The notes under the pieces were generated by a model, which did not search any database, had not been told where the DNA came from, and worked only from the letters and a program-made list of their open reading frames with translations. This document shows, one piece after another, positions 38,563 to 47,223 of a stretch of 64,000 nt of DNA (position 1 is its first letter; each line of letters begins with the position of its first letter). The position numbers were made by a program, and so were the translations under genes. This stretch comes from Alcaligenes faecalis (lineage in GTDB: Bacteria; Pseudomonadota; Gammaproteobacteria; Burkholderiales; Burkholderiaceae_B): contig NZ_CP031012.1 of the NCBI RefSeq assembly GCF_009497775.1, forward strand, positions 2,604,001 to 2,668,000, given 5' to 3'.

Positions 38563-38587
38563 ATTTTTGTTTCTTATTCTGATTTCT

Positions 38588-40603
38588 ATGTCCCTCTTGT
38601 TTCCTCTTTCTCCGGCAGCCCGTGCCGTAGCTATTCTTGCTGGCTCCATCGTTCCCTTTTCCTGTACCTTGGCCCAACAAAGCGTTAACCAGCTCGACAA
38701 TATCGTGGTTACCGCCTCCGGCTTTGAGCAAGCGGTTCAAGACGCCCCAGCCTCCATCAGCGTAGTACCACGTACCGAACTGGAAAAGAAAGCCTATCGT
38801 GACGTGACAGACGCCTTGCGCGACGTTCCTGGTGTTGTGATCACCGGGGGGGCCAGTGGCAGCGATATCAGTATCCGTGGCATGGCCTCGGCCTACACTC
38901 TGATCCTGGTTGACGGCAAACGACAAAACTCGCGCGAGACACGTCCCAATAGCGACGGTGCAGGTATCGAGCAAGGCTGGTTGCCGCCCATGCAGGCCAT
39001 CGAACGTATTGAAGTGATCCGTGGCCCCATGTCGTCCTTGTATGGCTCGGAAGCCATGGGTGGTGTGATCAACATCATTACCCGCAAAGTTCACCAGGAA
39101 TGGACCGGCTCGCTACGCACAGAGGGCACCGTCCAAGAGGACTCCAAGTCCGGCAATATTTATCAAGGCAACTTCTATCTGGCAGGCCCCATCAAAAAAG
39201 ACATGTTGGGCCTGCAGATTTATGGCCAGGAATCCCGCCGCAACGAAGACGAAATTCTTAACGGTTTCAATAAGCAGAACACGTCCTCGGGCACCGTCAA
39301 GTTGACCTTGACGCCTTCGGCCAATCACGACTTCACCGCCGAGTTCTCCCGCACCTTGCAAGAGCGCACATCCACTCCGGGCAAGAGCATGGCAGCAGAG
39401 AGCTGCGGCAAGAACGGCAAATGCACTCCCAACGAGATCTCCACCAGCAAGTACTCTCGTAATGTGTTCTCCGTAGGTCACAACGGTCGCTGGGGTAAAG
39501 CCGTCTCCAACACCTACGTGCAGCGCGAGGAAATTGATAATCCCGGCCGCAGCATGTTCCTGAAAAACACCGAGTTCAATACGCAATGGAGCCTGCCCTT
39601 GGGCAACCATATGCTGACTTCGGGATTTCAATATCTGCACGAGCAACTGCGTGATACCAACAATCAATACAAACCTGAGGTCAGCCGTCTGAGTCGTGAG
39701 CAATGGTCTGTCTTTGCTGAAGACGAATGGAGCATGACCGACAACTTCGCCTTGACCGGCGGCGTGCGCATGACTCATGACGAGAACTATGGCAATCACT
39801 GGACTCCACGCCTGTACGGTGTGTGGCATGCTACCGAGCAGTTGACCCTGAAAGGCGGTGTGTCCTCCGGCTTCAAAGCCCCTTCCCTGCGCTCGGCCGT
39901 GGCTGACTGGGGTCAGATCACCGGTGGTGGCGGTGGCGTACCTGCCGTGATTGTTGGTAACCCGAATCTGAAGCCTGAAAAGAGCCTGAGCCAGGAACTG
40001 GGCATTGTTTGGGACAACCAGAACGGCATGGTCAACAGCCTGACCTTCTTCAATACCAATTTCAAAGACAAGATCTCTGAAACTCGCCGTTGTACAGATC
40101 CGGATGGCCTGCCTAACTGCCACGTTTTCCCAGGCGATCAAGGCTATAAATTCATCAGTGACCGCGTCAACGTAGACAAGGCCATCATGCGCGGCGTGGA
40201 AGCATCCACAACCTGGTCAATTACCGATGACCTGCGCCTGGCTGCCAACTACACCTACACCTACTCCAAGCAAAAGAGCGGGGACTTCTCCGGTCAGCCT
40301 TTGAACAAGATGCCCAAGCATATGTTTAATGCGACGCTGGACTGGGATGCCAACGAGCATCTGGGCTTGTGGACGCGTGTTAACTATCGCGGCAAGACCT
40401 CGGACTACCTGAGCCGTACCAGCATGGCGCAAGGCACCCCATCCTTCACATTCCTGGACGCCGGCCTGAACTACAAATTCAACAAAACCACCACGGTTGG
40501 CTTTGGTGTGTACAACATCTTTGACAAACGCGTCACAGATGAGACTTTTGATGCTGTGTATGATGGCCGCCGTTACTGGGCACAGTTGACTGTTGGTTTC
40601 TAA
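38588..40603 (+). CDS. TonB-dependent outer membrane siderophore receptor (FepA/CirA type)
   Basis: A 671-residue ligand-gated porin. It has a signal peptide (to about TLAQQ), a plug domain with DALRDVPGVVITGG, ISIRGM and IERIEVIRGPMSSLYGSEAMG, then a 22-strand barrel ending in WAQLTVGF with terminal Phe. A cysteine pair in ESCGKNGKC and one in CTDPDGLPNC sit in extracellular loops, as in catecholate receptors such as FepA/BfrA. ATG 38588 was chosen; the TTG at 38567 lies next to the Fur box. Terminator 27 nt downstream. Confidence 0.93.
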   Translation: MSLLFPLSPAARAVAILAGSIVPFSCTLAQQSVNQLDNIVVTASGFEQAVQDAPASISVVPRTELEKKAYRDVTDALRDVPGVVITGGASGSDISIRGMASAYTLILVDGKRQNSRETRPNSDGAGIEQGWLPPMQAIERIEVIRGPMSSLYGSEAMGGVINIITRKVHQEWTGSLRTEGTVQEDSKSGNIYQGNFYLAGPIKKDMLGLQIYGQESRRNEDEILNGFNKQNTSSGTVKLTLTPSANHDFTAEFSRTLQERTSTPGKSMAAESCGKNGKCTPNEISTSKYSRNVFSVGHNGRWGKAVSNTYVQREEIDNPGRSMFLKNTEFNTQWSLPLGNHMLTSGFQYLHEQLRDTNNQYKPEVSRLSREQWSVFAEDEWSMTDNFALTGGVRMTHDENYGNHWTPRLYGVWHATEQLTLKGGVSSGFKAPSLRSAVADWGQITGGGGGVPAVIVGNPNLKPEKSLSQELGIVWDNQNGMVNSLTFFNTNFKDKISETRRCTDPDGLPNCHVFPGDQGYKFISDRVNVDKAIMRGVEASTTWSITDDLRLAANYTYTYSKQKSGDFSGQPLNKMPKHMFNATLDWDANEHLGLWTRVNYRGKTSDYLSRTSMAQGTPSFTFLDAGLNYKFNKTTTVGFGVYNIFDKRVTDETFDAVYDGRRYWAQLTVGF

Positions 40604-40629
40604 AAAAACCACCCTCTCATGCATGATTG

Positions 40630-40656
40630 AAAAACGGCCCTTAAGGGGCCGTTTTG
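40630..40656. terminator. bidirectional terminator
   Basis: AAAACGGCCC and GGGCCGTTTT (loop TTAAG region) give T-runs on both strands, serving the TonB receptor and the convergent small gene. Confidence 0.88.
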
Positions 40657-40665
40657 CAAATCTGT

Positions 40666-40995
40666 CTAAAACTCCAGGCAGTCAAAAAATCCCGGCAGTC
40701 GCGCATAGCTGTCCATAAGCTGATCAATGACATAAGCGCTGTCACGGGTTTCCAGGGCCAGCAGGTTTTCCCGGTAATCTTCATCGGCCAAGCCAACGGC
40801 ACTGCGGCCCGGATCAACACGGGCACCAGCCAGTAGCTCGGACAGCTTGGGGTCCTGCATCGCCTCCAGGGCTGCACGCAAGGCCAGTTCTTCATCCGTG
40901 AAACCAACTTGTCCGGTGCGATCAGCTTGTAACGCCGCTTGCACTAGGGGCAACAAATTATCAATATCTTGCTTGCTAAGGTAAAACATATGCAT
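40666..40995 (-). CDS. conserved-looking hypothetical protein
   Basis: 109 residues, family not recognised. It is acidic and mostly helical by eye, with no signal peptide or membrane span; it starts MHMFYLSKQDIDNLLPLVQ and ends ARLPGFFDCLEF. The start ATG 40993-40995 has GGAGA at 7 nt; the longer frame to 41118 runs into the divergent gene's leader. Divergent from the outer-membrane barrel gene and convergent with the TonB receptor. Confidence 0.7.
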   Translation of the reverse strand: MHMFYLSKQDIDNLLPLVQAALQADRTGQVGFTDEELALRAALEAMQDPKLSELLAGARVDPGRSAVGLADEDYRENLLALETRDSAYVIDQLMDSYARLPGFFDCLEF

Positions 40996-41101
40996 GACAC
41001 GTTCTCCACGGGTTGGTGATCGGCTAGTCCAGCATACCGAAAGAAACAAGACTGGCGCTAGTACGCCGTCATTTACAGAATTAAAAAGGGGGTCCATGAC
41101 A

Positions 41102-41905
41102 ATGATGCATAAACTCACTCATTCCCGCTGGTTATTGTTGGGAGTCTTGCCACTGGCCAGTCTGGTTCATGCCCAAGTGAGTACTCAAAGTCCAGAAGCC
41201 CTGTCCGACAGCAGCAGCTCGCCACGCTATGCCGTGCAGATTACGCCTTACGCCTGGATTACCGGCTTGTCGGGCGAGTCCTCTCCCTTCAAGCGCGCGC
41301 CTTCTCTGGACATAGAAAAGTCCTTTTCAGATGTCCTGCACGATCTGCGTGCTGCCGCTTTTCTGAACACCTGGGTGCGTCGCGACCGCTATGTGTTCAA
41401 CAATGATCTGCTCTACGTAAACACACGCGAAAGTGAAGTGGTGGGTGGTTTGCCTTTGGTGGGTGCTGCAGAGGGAACCGTGGACACTCGGCTGTTCATG
41501 GCCACCCTGCAAGGCGGCTACCGCATCTATGACTCCGAGCAAGCCAGCCTGGATGCGCTGGCCGGTTTTACGTTCTGGGATATTCGTACCCGCGCCCACC
41601 TGACAAGCGCTGGCCGCACCCGCCATCATCAGGAAAGCTTCAGCTGGGTTGACCCCACTATCGGGCTACGCGCCTTTTATCGCTTTACGCCTGAACTTTC
41701 TACCCAAGCCCAGGTCCATCTGGGGGGCTTTGATGCCGGTTCGCGCCTGAGCTATCAAGCGACCCTGACCCTGAACTACGAGCTATCGGACAATTTCTCT
41801 GTTGCCGCCGGGTACAAGATGCTGAATGTGGACTATCGCCGCTCCGGCCATGTTTTTGACACGCGCATGTCCGGGCCCGTCATTGGCCTGACCTGGCGTT
41901 ATTGA
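41102..41905 (+). CDS. putative outer membrane beta-barrel protein
   Basis: About 267 residues with a signal peptide (WLLLGVLPLASLVHAQ), then alternating polar/hydrophobic strands such as YAVQITPYAWITGLSG, LSYQATLTLNYELS and a C-terminal strand PVIGLTWRY ending in an aromatic residue, the usual BAM recognition end. The start is one of three nearby ATGs (41096, 41102, 41105); 41102 has GGGGG at 9 nt. Function unknown; pore, sensor or adhesin roles are all possible. Confidence 0.72.
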   Translation: MMHKLTHSRWLLLGVLPLASLVHAQVSTQSPEALSDSSSSPRYAVQITPYAWITGLSGESSPFKRAPSLDIEKSFSDVLHDLRAAAFLNTWVRRDRYVFNNDLLYVNTRESEVVGGLPLVGAAEGTVDTRLFMATLQGGYRIYDSEQASLDALAGFTFWDIRTRAHLTSAGRTRHHQESFSWVDPTIGLRAFYRFTPELSTQAQVHLGGFDAGSRLSYQATLTLNYELSDNFSVAAGYKMLNVDYRRSGHVFDTRMSGPVIGLTWRY

Positions 41906-41952
41906 TGACGTTTTGCAGGCTCCCCTGAGCCTGGTATTTTTTGGATGATCTT

Positions 41953-43077
41953 GTGTTTCAAGTCGCTGCCCTCGTTTTTGCCCTGTATGTCGCCTGGCGA
42001 CTGATCAAACCACTGAAGATCAAACCCTGGATCAAGTGGCTGCTAAGTACCCTGGCTGTTGCCGCCACCTTTCACCATTACACCGTGGCCCTGTTCTGGG
42101 GCTCGCGGGCTTCCCCGGAAATTCCTGCACAAGCCATCATGGTCCTGGGCTGGGCTTTTGGGGCCGTTTTGCTGGCAGCCTGCTTTACCCTGATTACCGA
42201 TCTGGCAGGCTTGCTGATGCGCGTTCTGTACAAACCTGCAGGGCTGCTTCTGTTGCGCTCCCCGGCCTTGCGGGGCGTGCTGGGTATCGCAGCTATCAGC
42301 CTGTCCGCATTGGGTGTCTGGCAGGCAGTGCAAGTCCCCGAGGTGAAATCCATTGAAGTAAAGATCAAGGGCCTGTCTCCCAGCCTGGATGGTTTCAAGC
42401 TGGCGCAACTGACCGATCTGCACGCCAGTCGTCTGCTGCAAGGCCCCTGGATACAAGCCATTGTCGATAAAACACAGGCTTTGAAACCAGATCTGATCGC
42501 GATTACGGGTGACCTGGTCGATGGTACGGTGAAGGCTCGCCGTGATGATGTCGCCCCCTTGCAAGCTCTGTCTGCTCCCAAAGGCGTCTGGGTGATTGCA
42601 GGCAACCACGAGTACTACACCCAGTACCAGCCCTGGATTGAGCACTTCAACCGCCTTGGGCTACGCATGCTCCTGAACGAGCACAGCATTATTGAACAGG
42701 GCGATGCCGCTTTCGCCTTGGCTGGCATCACCGACAAATCGGCAGCAGGACATGGGCAGCCCATGCCTGATGTGGCGGCAGCAGTCGCCGGGATCCCTGC
42801 GGGTATGCCCATCATCATGCTGGCCCACCGCCCTGACACCGCCAAGGAAAGCGCAGCGGCCGGAGCGGCCTTGCAGTTGTCCGGCCATACACATGGCGGC
42901 CATATTGTGGGCATGCACAAGATCGTGCAGATGGCCAATGGCGGCTATGTGGGCGGGCTGTATCAGGTGGGTGATATGCAGTTGTACGTCAGCTACGGTG
43001 CCGGGCTGTGGGCAGGCTTCCCACTGCGTCTGGGACGCGCCTCGGAAATCACCCTGATTACCTTGCGCGCCTCCTGA
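41953..43077 (+). CDS. membrane-anchored calcineurin-like metallophosphoesterase (YkuE/YaeI type)
   Basis: The N-terminal 130 residues hold four hydrophobic spans; then the phosphoesterase domain has the full metal motif set LTDLHASRLL, TGDLVDG, GNHEYY, AHRPD and SGHTHGGHI. Family members act on phospholipid or UDP-diacylglucosamine-type substrates at the membrane; the substrate here is unknown. No ATG is in frame: GTG 41953 (GGA at 7 nt) was preferred to TTG 41941. Confidence 0.88.
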   Translation: MFQVAALVFALYVAWRLIKPLKIKPWIKWLLSTLAVAATFHHYTVALFWGSRASPEIPAQAIMVLGWAFGAVLLAACFTLITDLAGLLMRVLYKPAGLLLLRSPALRGVLGIAAISLSALGVWQAVQVPEVKSIEVKIKGLSPSLDGFKLAQLTDLHASRLLQGPWIQAIVDKTQALKPDLIAITGDLVDGTVKARRDDVAPLQALSAPKGVWVIAGNHEYYTQYQPWIEHFNRLGLRMLLNEHSIIEQGDAAFALAGITDKSAAGHGQPMPDVAAAVAGIPAGMPIIMLAHRPDTAKESAAAGAALQLSGHTHGGHIVGMHKIVQMANGGYVGGLYQVGDMQLYVSYGAGLWAGFPLRLGRASEITLITLRAS

Positions 43078-43099
43078 GTCCAGGACTAGAACCGGAGCA

Positions 43100-43876
43100 T
43101 CAAGACACGCTGCGCAGTGCCCGTCGACACAGGCGCTGCACAGCGGCATTGTCCGACGATTGCGCCTGCCATTGAGCACATAGATCACGCACCCACTGCG
43201 GCTGATCCTTGGCCGCATCATTCAGGAAATTGGCAACCGAGTCCTGCACATACACACTGCCATCACGGTGCAAGGCCTCCAGAATCGGCAACATGCGTTC
43301 CGGTTCTTTTTTCAGGATGGCGATATGTGCGCACCACACTCCCCGAGGGCGCAGCGCTTCACACGCAAAGCGCCGCAAATATTCCGAGTCCGAACGCACC
43401 CACTGCTGCAAGGACTGAATCGAAAGATCCAGCTCTGCCACCAGGTGAGGGCGTACCGCCATCCAGGCCCATTCACGCACACCAAAATGCGCATCATCAG
43501 CCAAAGGACGCAGTGTCTCCAGGCGCTGGGGCACGCTTAATGACTCACGGGCTCCCACCATAAAGCAGGCCCAGCCCCGCACCACATCCGCCGGATGCTC
43601 CAAACAACGTGCCCAGGCCATCTCGCCATAGGTGTCCAGCAAATACTCCCCTATGGCTTTCATGCGCTTGAGAATACCCAGTTCAGCCAGAGTGTCGATG
43701 TGCTGCGCGCCCTGCTCATCCAGTTCCGGAAACACGGTCGCCACCAGCACACGCTGATCAATGGCCAAGGACTCGGTCAGGGTAAGGCCCTGGATTTCCC
43801 CCTTGGACAGGGCCAGCAAAATATCAGCCGGGATGTCCGCGACCCTGGCATAACCCTTGCGGTTTTCGGTACTCAT
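43100..43876 (-). CDS. HEAT-repeat DNA alkylation repair protein (AlkC/AlkD-like)
   Basis: 258 residues, almost entirely HEAT-like helices. The blocks FGVREWAWMAVRPHL, SDSEYLRRFACEALRPRG and SVYVQDSVANFLNDAAKDQP are typical of the AlkC-type 3-methyladenine glycosylase superfamily. These enzymes excise alkylated bases without flipping. ATG 43874-43876 overlaps the marR stop by 4 nt, so it is translated after the MarR regulator. This gives a regulator-repair operon whose inducer may be an alkylating or aromatic compound. Confidence 0.8.
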   Translation of the reverse strand: MSTENRKGYARVADIPADILLALSKGEIQGLTLTESLAIDQRVLVATVFPELDEQGAQHIDTLAELGILKRMKAIGEYLLDTYGEMAWARCLEHPADVVRGWACFMVGARESLSVPQRLETLRPLADDAHFGVREWAWMAVRPHLVAELDLSIQSLQQWVRSDSEYLRRFACEALRPRGVWCAHIAILKKEPERMLPILEALHRDGSVYVQDSVANFLNDAAKDQPQWVRDLCAQWQAQSSDNAAVQRLCRRALRSVS

Positions 43877-44361
43877 GATGCTTGTTCTCCACCGGCGGCT
43901 TTGTTCAACAAGGTGCTGAGCTGCGTGCATTCTGCCTCGGTCAAATGCTGGAACAGCTCGCCTATCCACTGGGCGTGGGTTCCTACCAGCGTCCTGGCCA
44001 GCTCCGCCCCCTGAGGGCTCAGTTTCACCATGACGGAACGCCGGTCAGCCTCGGCCGCAAAGCGCTGCACCAGGCCCGCTTTCAGCAAGCCATCCACCAG
44101 GGTTGTGACGGTTGCCCGCGTCACGCCTGCCCGTTCAGCCAGGATGTGGGAGGGCATGCCCTCAGGCGCGTCTTCCAGCAGGAACAAAAGCACAAAACGG
44201 GCCTCGCTCAAACCATGAGGGGCCAGCAAGGCGGCGCAGTCTCGATCAATACGGGCAGACAAGGACAGGAGCTGAAAACACAGGGACATGCCCTGAACGT
44301 TGACGCCCTTCTGCTGCTCTGCGTGCGAGAGCAAGGCCTGATATTTGGTTTCCAGTTTCAT
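43873..44361 (-). CDS. MarR-family transcriptional regulator
   Basis: 162 residues: winged helix with HILAERAGVTRATVTTLVDGLLKAGLVQR and the wing AEADRRSVMVKLSPQGAEL, flanked by dimerisation helices. One Cys (DRDCAALLAPHGL) lies in the N-terminal helix, a position used for redox sensing in some OhrR-like members, so oxidant sensing is possible but unproven. A perfect palindrome starts 2 nt upstream of its start codon, implying strong autoregulation. Confidence 0.92.
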   Translation of the reverse strand: MKLETKYQALLSHAEQQKGVNVQGMSLCFQLLSLSARIDRDCAALLAPHGLSEARFVLLFLLEDAPEGMPSHILAERAGVTRATVTTLVDGLLKAGLVQRFAAEADRRSVMVKLSPQGAELARTLVGTHAQWIGELFQHLTEAECTQLSTLLNKAAGGEQAS

Positions 44362-44363
44362 AA

Positions 44364-44390
44364 TTCGATATCAAATGATTTGATATCGAA
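44364..44390. promoter_or_regulatory. 27-bp perfect palindrome, predicted MarR operator
   Basis: TTCGATATCAAAT and its exact complement ATTTGATATCGAA flank a central G. It ends 2 nt before the marR start codon (start at 44361), so bound dimer would block initiation or the ribosome-proximal promoter. MarR dimers commonly bind 16-28 bp AT-rich palindromes of this kind. Confidence 0.75.
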
Positions 44391-44695
44391 TCTTAATATC
44401 GGACCCAGTCAAAAACAAGAAAAATAAAAGGAGTCTGCTGGTCCGAAATGAAGCTGGGTGATTTCACATCATGCCGATTCAATCCACAAAGCGGAATATG
44501 CCCGGCTAGTAAGGAGCCTATCTACAAAGACAGCCGATTTTTCGACAAAAGAGTGTCGCCAAAATTCGACAATGCCACATTTTAAGCTTGATGCTTACAA
44601 GAGAGGCTCACGCATGCGGTAAGGTATAAGGCTGGTCAGGTATCAGCCCTGCCACCGTTCATCAGCAGCACACATGGAATCCGATTACCAGCATC
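44391..44695. other. marR / alaA divergent intergenic region
   Basis: 305 nt with no credible gene. It holds the marR promoter beside the palindrome and the alaA promoter; TATAAG near 44626 could be the alaA -10. Short repeats TTCGACAA and TTCGACAAT occur near 44550-44570. Confidence 0.45.
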
Positions 44696-45979
44696 ATGAA
44701 TAGCATCAAGAAATCGAGCAAATTGGCGAATGTTTTGTACGATATTCGCGGCCCCATCATGGACCGGGCCAAGCAAATGGAAGACGAGGGACAGCAACTG
44801 ATCAAGCTGAATATCGGCAACCTGGCGGTATTCGGTTTCGACGCCCCGGAAGAAATCCAGCTCGACATGATCCGCAACCTGCCCAACTCATCGGGCTACT
44901 CGGATAGCAAAGGTATTTTTGCCGCACGCAAAGCCGTCATGCACTACACCCAGGAACAAGGGATCAAGGGCGTGACGCTGGAAGATATTTATCTGGGCAA
45001 TGGCGCCTCTGAACTGATTGCCATGGCCACCAATGCCCTGCTGGACGACGGCGACGAACTGCTCCTGCCCATGCCCGACTACCCGTTGTGGACGGCCGTA
45101 ACCAGCCTGTCCGGCGGCACTCCCGTGCATTACCTGTGCGACGAATCCAAGGGCTGGATTCCGGATCTGGACGATATCCGTTCCAAGATCACTCCGCGCA
45201 CCAAGGGCCTGGTTGTCATCAACCCGAACAACCCCACCGGCGTGCTCTACCCCGACTCCGTGCTGCAAGCCCTGGTCGATATTGCCCGCGAATTCAATCT
45301 GGTGTTGCTGGCCGACGAAGTCTACGACAAGGTCCTGTTCGACGACATGAAGCACACTGCCATGGCCAGCCTGTCCAACGACGTGCTGACCCTGACCTTC
45401 AACTCGCTGTCCAAGAGCTACCGCGCATGTGGTTACCGCGCAGGCTGGCTGGTGATTTCGGGCGACAAGAAAGCCGGTGCCGACTACATCGAAGGTCTGA
45501 GCATGCTGGCCAATATGAAGCTGTGCGCGAACGTGCCCGGCCAATGGGCCATTCAGACCGCCTTGGGTGGCTATCAAAGCATTAACGATCTGGTTTGCGA
45601 AGGCGGACGCCTGCGTCGTCAGCGCGATCTGGCTTACGAGCTGATCACCGCGATTCCAGGGGTCAGCTGCGTCATGCCCCACGCTGCCCTGTACATGTTC
45701 CCGCGTCTGGACCCCGAGGTTTACCCCATCAAGGACGACCGTCAGTTCTTCCTGCAACTGCTGGAAGCCACACGCGTAATGCTGGTGCAAGGCACGGGCT
45801 TTAACTGGCCCCATCCGGATCACTTCCGCATGGTGTTCCTGCCCCACGAGCCGGACCTGCGCGAGGCCATCAACCGCATCGCCAAGTTCCTGAAAGACTA
45901 TCGCATCAAGCACGGCACGGAACGGCCCGAGTTCGCTCAGGCTACCCTTCCTGCTGAAGGCAGTGCAGAGGCCGTGTAA
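44696..45979 (+). CDS. alaA: alanine transaminase AlaA-type aminotransferase
   Basis: Class I PLP aminotransferase using pyruvate/alanine and glutamate. It starts with the AlaA-like KSSKLANVLYDIRGPIMDRA; other blocks are INPNNPTGVLYP, LADEVYDKVLFD and the PLP lysine in FNSLSKSYRACGYRAGW. The 427 residues include a short extra C-terminal tail. Single gene with its own terminator; hom/thrC, which often follow alaA in Burkholderiales, are absent here. Confidence 0.93.
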   Translation: MNSIKKSSKLANVLYDIRGPIMDRAKQMEDEGQQLIKLNIGNLAVFGFDAPEEIQLDMIRNLPNSSGYSDSKGIFAARKAVMHYTQEQGIKGVTLEDIYLGNGASELIAMATNALLDDGDELLLPMPDYPLWTAVTSLSGGTPVHYLCDESKGWIPDLDDIRSKITPRTKGLVVINPNNPTGVLYPDSVLQALVDIAREFNLVLLADEVYDKVLFDDMKHTAMASLSNDVLTLTFNSLSKSYRACGYRAGWLVISGDKKAGADYIEGLSMLANMKLCANVPGQWAIQTALGGYQSINDLVCEGGRLRRQRDLAYELITAIPGVSCVMPHAALYMFPRLDPEVYPIKDDRQFFLQLLEATRVMLVQGTGFNWPHPDHFRMVFLPHEPDLREAINRIAKFLKDYRIKHGTERPEFAQATLPAEGSAEAV

Positions 45980-46033
45980 GCCATCAGGCATGCACACCTG
46001 GCTTGGGCAAGATGCAAGCCACGTCTGAATGAG

Positions 46034-46064
46034 AAACGCCCGATGCACTTGCATCGGGCGTTTT
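46034..46064 (+). terminator. terminator of alaA
   Basis: AACGCCCGATGC and GCATCGGGCGTT form a 12-bp stem with an ACTT loop, followed by TTTGCTTTT; 54 nt past the stop. Confidence 0.92.
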
Positions 46065-46089
46065 GCTTTTCAAGGCCCCTGCTCAGCGC

Positions 46090-47004
46090 CTAGGTTTTTG
46101 CTGCTTTCTTGTTGATCAGATTCTGGATCTCATCCAGGAACTTCAAAGCCGGGCCGGGCAAGCGGCCAAAACGACGGTAATAGGTGGAAAAACGTCGCTC
46201 CTGATTCATGCCTTCCACCATGATTTCCTGCACCATGCCAGCCTGCAATTCAGCCAGGTACATGGGACGCCCCAGCCAACTGACAAAGCCCGATTGCGTG
46301 ACCAGGCTTTTCAGCAAGGGAATGGACAGGCTGGACACCGTCACTGTCGGTGCCGGCAGACCTTTATCCAAGAACAAGGCCATCAGGCGGTTGTGCGGCT
46401 CGGTATTCCTGGGCACAAAACACCAGCGCTCCTGCAAGAGGTCTTCCATCGTCACTTGTGGCTTGGCCAGCAAAGGATGCTGCGCCCCCACTACGACACG
46501 CATGGTTTCACTCCACTTTTCATCCCCGGCAACAGTGCGTTCGGTTTCAATCGTCTCGGGTGCGATCAGCAAGTCCAGGTGATAGTTCTCCAGTTTTTCG
46601 ACCAGACCATTCCAGATGCCTTCCGTGACCTCGATCTCTATGCCCGGCCAACGGTCCAGATACGCCGCAATGGCAGTGGGCGCAAAAATCGCGGAGGTTC
46701 CCGCCGTCACCCCTATCCGCAGCACCCCAGTTGCCAGACCTCGCAAGCGATTCATTTCCTTGCGGGCAATCTGTTCTTCCTGACTCAGGGTTTGGGCATG
46801 CGGAGCCAAGGCCGTTCCAAAGGCTGTCAGGCGCATGCCACCGGAATGGCGCTCGAACAAGGGCTCGCCCACCGCCTGTTCCAGCCGCTTGATGATGCGG
46901 CTTAAAGCGGGCTGCGTCAGGTTCATTTTGTCGGCGGCTCGACCCAGCGATCCGGTCTCGACTACCGCCAAAAAAGCGCGCAATTCGTTCAAGTTGTAGA
47001 CCAT
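46090..47004 (-). CDS. LysR-family transcriptional regulator
   Basis: 304 residues. The winged helix reads FLAVVETGSLGRAADKMNLTQPALS, followed by an effector domain starting TGVLRIGVTAGTSAIFAP. The ATG at 47002-47004 is internal to a longer open frame (to 47922) whose extra part is antisense to the next gene and not coding. Divergent from the PanE-like/AAHS pair, which it probably controls; TATTC-AG-GAATA (47037-47048) in the gap is a candidate site. Confidence 0.9.
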   Translation of the reverse strand: MVYNLNELRAFLAVVETGSLGRAADKMNLTQPALSRIIKRLEQAVGEPLFERHSGGMRLTAFGTALAPHAQTLSQEEQIARKEMNRLRGLATGVLRIGVTAGTSAIFAPTAIAAYLDRWPGIEIEVTEGIWNGLVEKLENYHLDLLIAPETIETERTVAGDEKWSETMRVVVGAQHPLLAKPQVTMEDLLQERWCFVPRNTEPHNRLMALFLDKGLPAPTVTVSSLSIPLLKSLVTQSGFVSWLGRPMYLAELQAGMVQEIMVEGMNQERRFSTYYRRFGRLPGPALKFLDEIQNLINKKAAKT

Positions 47005-47223
47005 ACCGAACTGTAATGACTTCACCCTTAAATAGCAATATTCAGGAATACCCCTCGCTCCTACACTATCGAAAAAAAGATTAATCCTTGGGGGACAAAA
47101 CCATGCTTCAAACAGCGCCACGCTGGGCCTACGCCATCGCAAGCCAGGTATTCCTTTTTTAAACAATGGCCTGCCTTGCGCAAGCCATCTGCTTTCACTT
47201 TCCAAACCATGAACAAGCCCACT

